Source: Leucobacter_A sp035514995 (lineage in GTDB: Bacteria > Actinomycetota > Actinomycetes > Actinomycetales > Microbacteriaceae). From it: 16,188 bases of DNA. The stretch covers positions 1 to 16,188 of the forward strand of contig DATJCC010000084.1 of NCBI GenBank assembly GCA_035514995.1, written 5' to 3'. The number at the start of each line of letters is the position of its first letter. Positions within the stretch are counted from its first letter, which is position 1. The notes below the pieces were generated by a model. It was not told the DNA's origin and ran no database searches. It saw nothing but the letters and a program-made list of their open reading frames with translations. The position numbers and the translations under genes were made by a program. Shown here one piece after another: positions 6,300 to 13,567 of the stretch.

Positions 6300-7466
6300 A
6301 TGGACAAAAAAGAAGAAGCCGGAGTTAAAGTTATCAAGTGCAGTGGCTTAGCAGATCTGTTAGCCACGCTTCCAGTACTGATGGGTTATAGAGCGAGTAA
6401 CAGTATCGTGATCGCCCTTTTTAAAGGCAACCGTGCGGCAAGCGCTTTACGTTGTGATCTTCCAGATAAAAAAATTGCACCATATGACACTGGATTGCAA
6501 TCGCATATTATGGCTATTTTAAATCGATTTAGCTGGGTAACTTCGGTTGCTATTACCCTTTACACAGATGAAAGCTTCAAAGAAAACCGAAACGCACCAA
6601 GACAAATGCTCGCTTTTTGGCTTGAGCGTGAAATTAAAAGTGCAGGCTACGAAGTAAAAGAGATAGCTTGCGTGGCAAGTGACGCTTGGGTTAGTTACCG
6701 TGATAAAACTCGGATAAGAGCCGGCCGACCTTTAAACGAGATAGAAGAAACGATAGCAAGTTTCGAGTCTCGAGCTCTTTTGGAAAAACCGCTGAGCGAC
6801 ATCTCCGAAGTTACTTCACTTCCTTCTGCCGATGACGAAGTTAAACAACTAATTAGCATACGAATAAAAGAGACTAGTGACATGCTACCTGACATTTTGG
6901 ATCCTTTTATTTTTGATGAAACTGTCGCTTTGACAGAAGCGATGTTTATTGATTTACCATTAACCAGTTCAAGGGAAAATACTAAAATTTCAGAATCTGC
7001 ACGCTTTCTTAAACTGATTCAAGAGCCTGCGCTCTGGTTCGTATCGCTGGCAACAATCGCTGTTGGAGAAACCCGTGCTTTAGATCTCGCCTCCTCGCTC
7101 ACTACCAAAGAAGTCATACGTCTTAACGGAAAGCCAAATGAGCAAGCTGTGAACAAAAATATTTGGTCGGCAGTCGATGCTTTACTACTATTTTCAGCGC
7201 AAAGAATCCCACCGCAGAGGCTGCGAAACGCATTAGATGTCTTCGGGAAACTCAGCGTCAATGTGCCTAAATCTCACCGGGGTCCGCTCACCGCGATGCT
7301 GGCTTGGTGTTGGTGGGTTGGAGGTATGTCTACACCAGCTACCTCAACCATCGATGAAGCTTTAGAGTTAAACCCAGAAAACAAGACAGCAAATTTGATA
7401 AAACATCTAATCGATATGGGGCCACCCTTGTGGATATTCGACGAGATTCCAAAAAATGTTGGTTAA
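6300..7466 (+). CDS. DUF4192 domain-containing protein
   Basis: A 388-aa predicted cytoplasmic protein. The N-terminus (KCSGLADLLATLPVLMGYR, about 13-31) followed by a hydrophobic strand SIVIALF (35-41) is the hallmark opening of DUF4192, an actinobacterial family without established function. The C-terminal part (about 285-375) looks like a TPR-like helical repeat: AMLAWCWWVGG, then a segment ending in ALELNPENKTANLI. I see no catalytic motif, signal peptide or membrane segment. ATG 6300 is the first start after an in-frame TGA at 6279; its SD is poor. The gene is divergent from the monooxygenase across the DnaA-box palindrome and followed closely by the TetR gene. No function is assigned. 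Confidence 0.9.
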   Translation: MDKKEEAGVKVIKCSGLADLLATLPVLMGYRASNSIVIALFKGNRAASALRCDLPDKKIAPYDTGLQSHIMAILNRFSWVTSVAITLYTDESFKENRNAPRQMLAFWLEREIKSAGYEVKEIACVASDAWVSYRDKTRIRAGRPLNEIEETIASFESRALLEKPLSDISEVTSLPSADDEVKQLISIRIKETSDMLPDILDPFIFDETVALTEAMFIDLPLTSSRENTKISESARFLKLIQEPALWFVSLATIAVGETRALDLASSLTTKEVIRLNGKPNEQAVNKNIWSAVDALLLFSAQRIPPQRLRNALDVFGKLSVNVPKSHRGPLTAMLAWCWWVGGMSTPATSTIDEALELNPENKTANLIKHLIDMGPPLWIFDEIPKNVG

Positions 7467-7495
7467 CCAAATACTTCACTAGTAGCATATTAAGT

Positions 7496-8074
7496 GTGAA
7501 TACAGACCCAAGGTTTATCAGATCGCAGCAAAAGTTGTATCAAGCAATTATTGAGCTGGCAAGCGAGACGCCGCTCGAAGCAATAACCGTGACCGCTATC
7601 GCAAACAAAGCAGATGTTCACCGTTCGACAGTTTATGAGCACGCTACTTCTGCGGCTCAACTTTTACGTCAAGCTATACATCAAGAATTAGACTTGCTTC
7701 ACACCGAGCATGGGATTAATGCAATAGGCGATAAAACATTAGAAAGTTCAGTCGCCGAAATTCTGAAATATTTAGAGAAACGCGAATCTTTGTTCCAGCA
7801 GATGAACAAAGGAACTGGCGCTGAGATTAGGGATATTCTGAGGTCACACTTCATTAAATCTCTAAATAAAATTTTCGAAACAGGGAGCATCCAAATCCCT
7901 GAAACAAAAACACAAATACCCTACGATGCACTGACGCACTTTACAGTCTTTGCCATAACAGACATGCACGTTGGTATCTTCGCGGCTGCATTACAGATGG
8001 ACAAAAAATACAGATCAGCAGATGTCGTTACAGAGATGATCAGAATCACCTCACCCTATTGGATTAAGTGGTAA
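7496..8074 (+). CDS. TetR/AcrR-family transcriptional regulator
   Basis: A DNA-binding repressor-type protein of about 192 aa. The N-terminal helix-turn-helix domain is clear: after DPRFIRSQQKLYQAIIEL (about 4-21) comes ITVTAIANKADVHRSTVYEH, with ADVHRSTVYEH as recognition helix. The C-terminal two thirds is helical and diverse, as usual for ligand-binding domains of the family. The frame is open from a GTG at 7430 (214 aa), but the extra 22 residues are not TetR-like and would overlap the DUF4192 gene by 37 bp. I prefer GTG 7496, which starts with the usual charged lead-in; neither start has a good SD. The 3' end overlaps the convergent MFS gene by 11 bp. The target is unknown, with the neighbouring exporter gene a candidate. 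Confidence 0.85.
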   Translation: MNTDPRFIRSQQKLYQAIIELASETPLEAITVTAIANKADVHRSTVYEHATSAAQLLRQAIHQELDLLHTEHGINAIGDKTLESSVAEILKYLEKRESLFQQMNKGTGAEIRDILRSHFIKSLNKIFETGSIQIPETKTQIPYDALTHFTVFAITDMHVGIFAAALQMDKKYRSADVVTEMIRITSPYWIKW

Positions 8075-9251
8075 ATTTTGAGGTGGTTCTACCTCTTCCC
8101 ACAACCACGGCAATGCTAGTCTGCAGCGTCGCGATGCAGAGCATCATGATTAGTGGAGCCTCCCACCCACCTGTAAGCTCCTTTAAAATACCGGCTGCTA
8201 CAGGAACTAAAGCTGCTATCAGGTACCCGATCGACTGAACCATCCCTGAAAGTTGTGCAGTACCGAGTTCTGTAGATCCCCTTGTTGCTATCAAAGTTAG
8301 CGACACTACCAGCGAAGAACCAGCACCAACACCAAGAATGAGAGCCCAAACTTCACCGAGGTTTGGGAACATAACCAAACCAGCAAATCCAATCATCAAT
8401 GGAATGCTTGCAGTAAGAGTTGCTGGCACAAAGCTCGCTTTGCCGCGCATTGTATATGGAAGTAAAAGACCGGCGATGATACCTACAATTTGGAGTCCTG
8501 AAAGTGTGATTCCAGCTTCAGTTGGGGTTTTTCCAGCGGCTACTTGTATCGCTGGCAACCAAGTCACCATAAAATAAAAACTAGCAGACTGTACCCCCAT
8601 AAATAGAGTCAACCACCATGCGGCGGGAGTCCTCCACACACTCACTTTGACTCTAGCTTCAATTACCCGTTGCGGCGTTGAAGCGTTAATACGCAAAAGC
8701 CACAAAGATGCAACGACAATAGCAGGAACAGCCCAGATGGCTAATGAAAACTGCCAACCTTTATTTTCAGCAATCGGTACTGCCAAAGCTGAAGCGGCTG
8801 ATGCCCCCAACCCCATAGTCGCCGAGTAAACACCGGTGGCAAGTGAGACATGCTTAGGGAAGTCCCTTCTGACAAGAGCTGGTACCAGAACATTTGCCAC
8901 TGCAATTGCAGCAGTCGCCAGGGCCACCCCAATCCATAAACCAGGCAACCCTAAATATGAGCGAATAATGATACCCGAAGCGATAGCCAATAACGCTATA
9001 AACATTACTCGGTCAATACCAAGCTTTGACGAAAAGAATGCGCTGGCAGGAGAGATTAAAGCAAACATTAAAAGTGGCATTGAACCGAGTAGGCCCAAAA
9101 GCGTCGGGCTTAGCCCGAAGGAAAAAGAAATTTCATCGAGTAACGGCCCAACAGATGTAATAGCCGGGCGCATATTTACTGTAGCTAAAAAAACCAGACC
9201 CGCAACTACGGGCCCCAATGATTTTACTGCTGCTACATTTTTTGATTCCAA
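8064..9251 (-). CDS. MFS transporter, CynX/NimT (cyanate permease-like) family
   Basis: A 395-aa, twelve-helix major facilitator protein of normal length. The first helix ends in the CynX/NimT signature NMRPAITSVGPLLDEI (26-41). The family-typical stretch VLVPALVRRDFPKHVSLATG is followed by GVYSATMGLGASAASALAVP. Members carry cyanate, 2-nitroimidazole or other small compounds, and most are uncharacterised, so the substrate is open. The start is TTG at 9249-9251 (LESKN...); AAGG lies about 12 nt upstream on the coding strand. It converges on the TetR gene with an 11-bp tail overlap and diverges from the serine hydrolase across 69 bp. I see no cyanase gene nearby, so a cyanate role is not supported. 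Confidence 0.9.
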   Translation of the reverse strand: MESKNVAAVKSLGPVVAGLVFLATVNMRPAITSVGPLLDEISFSFGLSPTLLGLLGSMPLLMFALISPASAFFSSKLGIDRVMFIALLAIASGIIIRSYLGLPGLWIGVALATAAIAVANVLVPALVRRDFPKHVSLATGVYSATMGLGASAASALAVPIAENKGWQFSLAIWAVPAIVVASLWLLRINASTPQRVIEARVKVSVWRTPAAWWLTLFMGVQSASFYFMVTWLPAIQVAAGKTPTEAGITLSGLQIVGIIAGLLLPYTMRGKASFVPATLTASIPLMIGFAGLVMFPNLGEVWALILGVGAGSSLVVSLTLIATRGSTELGTAQLSGMVQSIGYLIAALVPVAAGILKELTGGWEAPLIMMLCIATLQTSIAVVVGRGRTTSKFTT

Positions 9252-9320
9252 TTATTCAGCACCCTTCTCAGCTACCCAGATCCTATCGCTATCACGAGCT
9301 GTTTTAGATACGCTTGAATC

Positions 9321-10505
9321 ATGTCATCTCACAAAAATACATTTTTAAGAAAATTTCTACCCAGTTTTTTTCTTACCCTGGGAGCAGCTATCACGGCTTT
9401 AAGCTTTTGGACAAAAAAGAACAACTTCCAAAGCCCTCTATTTTTGATCAGGTACCTCTCAAAACCCCACTCAAAAGTTGGACCGTTGTTTGAGACAAGA
9501 AATATTAGACGCGCCGACGTGCCACAAGAAATACCTGAAAAAGTAAAACCTATCGAGCAAATAGTTTCTTGGAAGGGACAGTATAGAGGCCTCAGCGGTG
9601 TGCTTCGCGAAACAGAAACTAACACTTTTTTAGCCACAAAAGACGGCAGACTAGTGCGGCGCTGGACAAGAGAAGGTTACACCGAAGCCACTCTTCAGTC
9701 ATCATGGTCTGTAGCTAAATCGGTGGTCGGTCTGGTTACTGGCCAGTTAATAGCAGAGGGAAAACTTAAAGAAGATACCCTGCTCGTAGATGTGCTACCC
9801 GAATATGCCACCGGAGGGCCATTCGATCAAATTAATGTCGGTCATCTTCTAGACATGAAAAGCGGCATCGATGTTGCTGAAGAATACAAGGAGTGGCAAG
9901 CCTACACAGGTGTTGGTGGGCTGATGACAACTAAAGACTTACCGGCTTATCTAACTCAAAACCGTAATACTTTTGCAGTTCCCGGAGCTGTCAGCGACTA
10001 TCGTTCCGTCGACACTCAATATTTATCGATGATAATTTCAAGAGTTGAAAAGAAACCACTTGCAACAATCGTAAGACAGCGCATTTGGGATCCCATCGGC
10101 GCTGTAGACAACGCCAGCTGGACCTTAGACCATGCAGACGGGACAGAAAAAGGCTTTATGGGTCTTAACGCCTCAGCTAGAGACTTTTTAAAACTTGGGC
10201 TTTTAATTGCCAACGGTGGTCGAGTGGGCGACGTACAGGTAGTACCAGAAGAATTCATGAAACGGATACTGAGCTCTCGTGGAATGATACAGAGCGATTC
10301 GCACAATTGGGGTTATTCTTCTAAATGGTGGCACCCCACCGGTTCTAACGAGCACAAAGACATCACAGCCTTAGGGGTATACGGCCAGTTCGTCTACGTA
10401 AATCTCACACATAATGTCGTTATAGCCAAGAGCAGCGACTACGGAACTGAGCAAGATGAAGACGAGCTAATATCTGTTTTTCGTGAAATTTCAGAAACTT
10501 TGTAA
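9321..10505 (+). CDS. Serine hydrolase, class C beta-lactamase / NylB-like fold
   Basis: A 394-aa penicillin-binding-type serine hydrolase. An N-terminal hydrophobic segment (about 13-29) after basic residues acts as membrane anchor or uncleaved signal, so the domain is probably extracytoplasmic. The nucleophile motif SVAK (S130, K133) is in the context SSWSVAKSVVGLVTGQL; a second-motif tyrosine lies in SDYRSVD (Y227); LLDMKSGI (176-183) is typical of the class C group. Late in the protein WGYSSKWWHP and GVYGQF resemble 6-aminohexanoate-dimer hydrolases. The fold covers esterases, peptidases, amidases and beta-lactamases; the exact substrate cannot be called, and resistance should not be assumed. 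ATG 9321 lacks a strong SD. It is followed by the PAS-GGDEF-EAL gene after 112 bp. Confidence 0.88.
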   Translation: MSSHKNTFLRKFLPSFFLTLGAAITALSFWTKKNNFQSPLFLIRYLSKPHSKVGPLFETRNIRRADVPQEIPEKVKPIEQIVSWKGQYRGLSGVLRETETNTFLATKDGRLVRRWTREGYTEATLQSSWSVAKSVVGLVTGQLIAEGKLKEDTLLVDVLPEYATGGPFDQINVGHLLDMKSGIDVAEEYKEWQAYTGVGGLMTTKDLPAYLTQNRNTFAVPGAVSDYRSVDTQYLSMIISRVEKKPLATIVRQRIWDPIGAVDNASWTLDHADGTEKGFMGLNASARDFLKLGLLIANGGRVGDVQVVPEEFMKRILSSRGMIQSDSHNWGYSSKWWHPTGSNEHKDITALGVYGQFVYVNLTHNVVIAKSSDYGTEQDEDELISVFREISETL

Positions 10506-10617
10506 ACACCTAAGCTCTGCTGAAACATACCTAAGATTACGCCTACAAACCTATATTTGCTGATACAGTTAAAGATCAAACATAGACGGTTGAATAACTC
10601 AAAAAGGATTTAGGTTC

Positions 10618-12327
10618 GTGAGGGCATTGAACATACAGAAAGCACGAGAGGCGACTCCATTGGAGCCAGTGTTCGTGCGCGCCCTAAGCGAAGGTACCGC
10701 AGACGGGATTTTGATCCTCGGTAAAGACCTTGAACCAATCTTCTATAACGAACGATACCTAGATCTTTGGGGTATAGATGAGTCTCTAATGCAACCAGGA
10801 CTCGGTCTTGAAAGACGCAAACAAATAAGCAAACTGGCATTGAACTCAGACAGCTTCTTTGAACAGATGCAAAATGTCGTCAAAAATCAGATAGATCCTT
10901 TGCGCACAGAAATAGTTTTACATTCTGGTCGAATTTATGATTGCCATATAGTCCCTATTTTTGATGATGCTTCTTTGTATCATGGTCTGTTGATCACGTA
11001 TCGAGATGTTACTTCACACCGCATGGCAGAGGATCAACGAAATTACCTTTCCAGACATGACAAAACTTCTGGGCTGTTAAACCGTTCAACCATGTTCCAA
11101 GTAATCGAATCTAGAATCAATGAAATCGAGGGATCAACTCGAACTCTTGGCATACTCACATTCGATCTAACCCGATATAAGCGTATAAATAATCACCACG
11201 GTCACATCGTAAGTGATCAAGTGCTCAGCAAAATCGGGAGTGCTTTACAAACTTCTTTGAGCCCGCACACTCTTTCTCGATACGGTGAAGATGAGTTTTT
11301 GCTGATGGTTCCATCGCCCGATCCAAATGAGCTTTTAGAAGTTGCCGACACAATTTCACAAATTCTTAAATCGATAGTTATTTTTGGTGAGTTAGACCTT
11401 GAACTAACTGCCTGCTTCGGTATCAGCTTTTACCCTGACCACGGTAGCAATGCAACCGAACTGGTTACCAACGCAGACATTGCAATGCGTCATGCGCAAA
11501 ATCTTGGTTCCGGCTCAGTGGTTAAATATACAGAAGCTCTTGGTGTAGCAGTCGCACAACGTCTAGACATCGAATCACAGCTGCCCTTGGCTCTAGAGAG
11601 AGACTGCTTCAGGCTGTTATATCAACCTCTATTTGATATAGAGACACAAAAAATAGTCGGGTCTGAGGCTCTTTTAAGATGGCACTGTGACAATCGTGGC
11701 AATGTTCCTCCCAATGAATTTTTACCGCACGCTGAAGAGTCGGGTTTGATTATTCCGATTGGAGAGTGGGTTTTGCGTTCAGCGTGTAGTCAAGCAGCTA
11801 TTTGGAGCAGACTCGATCTCGGAAAAATTCCGGTCTCCGTCAACGTATCTGCGGTGCAGTTTTCAGGTTCTGACTTTCCAAACACAGTTAAAGAAGCTCT
11901 TGAGGAGACTGGGCTTGATCCGCAACTTCTAGAGATAGAGTTCACCGAAACTGCGTTTGTAGAAAATCTCTCTTCGGTTTCAAAGGCAATCGAAAAAATA
12001 CGTCAGTTGGGGGTAAAAGTTTCGATAGATGACTTTGGAACTGGTTATTCAAGTCTGCAGTATCTACGTCATTTTAAAGTCGATACTTTAAAAATTGACG
12101 GTTCTTTCACCCAGGGTATCGGAAACACTAAAACTGACAATGCGCTTGTTGCCACAGCAATAGACATGGCTCACAACCTCGGTTTAAGTGCAACTGCAGA
12201 AGGTGTCGAGAGCGCAGAACAACTTGAATTTCTGCGCACTAACAACTGCGACCTTGCCCAAGGGTTCTATTTTAGTCAGCCTTTAACAGCAGATGCTTTT
12301 AGCGATTTAGTGCGTAACCAAGTTTAG
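10618..12327 (+). CDS. PAS-GGDEF-EAL protein; likely cyclic-di-GMP phosphodiesterase
   Basis: A 569-aa cytoplasmic signalling protein without visible membrane segments. A PAS-like sensor (about 20-137) leads into a GGDEF domain (about 146-305) and an EAL domain (about 316-565). The GGDEF signature is degenerate: GEDEF at 223-227, FDLTRYKRINNHHGH where DxD and IND are usual, and no RxxD inhibitory site. The EAL domain keeps its catalytic set: E350 of EAL, N409, E441, D471/D472 of DDFGTGYSS, K492 of LKIDGSF, E528 and Q548. The likely output is therefore cyclic-di-GMP hydrolysis, possibly tuned by PAS or by nucleotide bound in the GGDEF domain. GTG start with AAGGA about 10 nt upstream. The TAG stop directly abuts the hutI stop on the other strand. 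Confidence 0.93.
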   Translation: MRALNIQKAREATPLEPVFVRALSEGTADGILILGKDLEPIFYNERYLDLWGIDESLMQPGLGLERRKQISKLALNSDSFFEQMQNVVKNQIDPLRTEIVLHSGRIYDCHIVPIFDDASLYHGLLITYRDVTSHRMAEDQRNYLSRHDKTSGLLNRSTMFQVIESRINEIEGSTRTLGILTFDLTRYKRINNHHGHIVSDQVLSKIGSALQTSLSPHTLSRYGEDEFLLMVPSPDPNELLEVADTISQILKSIVIFGELDLELTACFGISFYPDHGSNATELVTNADIAMRHAQNLGSGSVVKYTEALGVAVAQRLDIESQLPLALERDCFRLLYQPLFDIETQKIVGSEALLRWHCDNRGNVPPNEFLPHAEESGLIIPIGEWVLRSACSQAAIWSRLDLGKIPVSVNVSAVQFSGSDFPNTVKEALEETGLDPQLLEIEFTETAFVENLSSVSKAIEKIRQLGVKVSIDDFGTGYSSLQYLRHFKVDTLKIDGSFTQGIGNTKTDNALVATAIDMAHNLGLSATAEGVESAEQLEFLRTNNCDLAQGFYFSQPLTADAFSDLVRNQV

Positions 12328-13554
12328 TTATATAAGCTTAACCCCATTTTTCCAAACATTAGAAGTTAGGGGCACTCCTGGCCTGTATGCCAAATGAGTA
12401 ATGGAGGGAGCCTCAAGTATTTGCAGGTCAGCTTGAGCGCCAGGAGTTACAACCCCTACGGGGCCTCGCCCCGAGCGGCTCGCTTCATGCATACCGAGGG
12501 AGATTGCTCCACCTAAAGTTGCAGCGCTGACCGCTTCTTGGACAGTGAGCCCCATTTGCAGAACTGCTGTAGCTACGCAAAATCCCATCGAAGTAGTGTA
12601 TGAAGTGCCCGGGTTGCAGTTACTGGCTATTGCTAAAACTGCACCGGCATCCACTATTTTGCGAGCAGGCGCTAAAGGCATTTTTGTAGATAGATCACAG
12701 GCCGGTAGCACAGTGGCCACCGTGCCCTGTTTACCCCCCTGCCAGGACGAGGCCAACGCCTCAATATCCTCTTCCGTAACAAACCCGAGATGGTCAACAC
12801 TCATAGCTTCGTATTCAACGGCTAATTGAACTCCTGGGCCATGACCTAGCTGATTGCCGTGCAATCTCACAGCAAACCCCTTGGTTCTTGCGGCTTCTAG
12901 CACTGCTCGAGTTTGCTGTTCGTCAAAAGCACCCTTTTCACAAAATACGTCTACGCTGTCTATATATTCGCTTACACCTTCTAACATCTCCCCTGTTATT
13001 AGGTCTAGGTATTCTGCTTCATCAACACCCGAAGGTATGATGTGTGCTCCCAAAAACGTAACATAATCTACATGTTTTGCAGCTATTTCGGAGCTCCGCG
13101 ACTCATCTGCAACGGTGAGGCCGTAACCTGTTTTGGTTTCTATAGTTGTTGTACCGCCTGCTCTTGCTTCATTAACAAGCCGCAAAAGATTAGCTTCCAA
13201 TTCAGCATCTGAAGCGTTGCGTGTCGATTCGACAGTGTAGTTTATACCTCCAGCGACATAACTCTCACCTGCCATTCGTGCCTCAAATTCTGAGGTACGG
13301 TCACCAGCGAAAACGAGATGGGTGTGCGAATCGACCCATCCCGGCAGAAGAGCTCTCCCCGATGCATCAATGCTGCCGTCGGCAGCAGGCGCATTTTTCG
13401 AGCTTCCAACCCACGCGACCTTATCGCCCTCTATCACAACAGCAGCTGAAGATATTCTGCCATTGTTTTCTGGATCGTTAGTCGTTAGCTCCCCAATGTT
13501 GTATATAACAGTGCTTTTATTAACAGCGCTTTTAGCCATGGTGCTTTTAGTCAT
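12328..13554 (-). CDS. hutI: Imidazolonepropionase
   Basis: Third enzyme of histidine degradation: hydrolyses 4-imidazolone-5-propionate to N-formimino-L-glutamate. A 408-aa amidohydrolase-fold protein. Metal-site motif SHTHLVFAGDR has H77, H79 and R86; further ligands or substrate residues are H171 (LGAH), E206 (FCEKG) and H232 (LHGNQ). Where I expect the conserved metal-binding aspartate (D-x-NPG) the sequence is ASNCNPG, with N312; read on the DNA this is AAC. The frame stays open up to 13665, but ATG 13554 is preferred: it has AGGAG 6 nt upstream, sits 13 nt after the hutU stop, and begins at normal length. It is co-transcribed after hutU and converges on the EAL gene with no spacer. Confidence 0.94.
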   Translation of the reverse strand: MTKSTMAKSAVNKSTVIYNIGELTTNDPENNGRISSAAVVIEGDKVAWVGSSKNAPAADGSIDASGRALLPGWVDSHTHLVFAGDRTSEFEARMAGESYVAGGINYTVESTRNASDAELEANLLRLVNEARAGGTTTIETKTGYGLTVADESRSSEIAAKHVDYVTFLGAHIIPSGVDEAEYLDLITGEMLEGVSEYIDSVDVFCEKGAFDEQQTRAVLEAARTKGFAVRLHGNQLGHGPGVQLAVEYEAMSVDHLGFVTEEDIEALASSWQGGKQGTVATVLPACDLSTKMPLAPARKIVDAGAVLAIASNCNPGTSYTTSMGFCVATAVLQMGLTVQEAVSAATLGGAISLGMHEASRSGRGPVGVVTPGAQADLQILEAPSITHLAYRPGVPLTSNVWKNGVKLI

Positions 13555-13567
13555 TGAAACTCCTGCT

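Noticed and set aside
7430..7495. Longer TetR start (GTG 7430, 214 aa)
   Set aside because: The extra 22 residues are not TetR-like and would overlap DUF4192 by 37 bp; GTG 7496 gives the usual N-terminus. It cannot be fully excluded because neither start has a good SD.
8064..8074. 11-bp overlap of the TetR and MFS 3' ends as evidence of an antisense regulatory device
   Set aside because: Short tail-to-tail overlaps are common in compact genomes; no extra structure was seen.
10506..10617. Terminator or small RNA between the serine hydrolase and the PAS-GGDEF-EAL gene
   Set aside because: No hairpin with a U-tract was found in these 112 bases; only weak promoter-like hexamers (TTGCTG, 18 bp, CATAGA) were seen, below what I would annotate.
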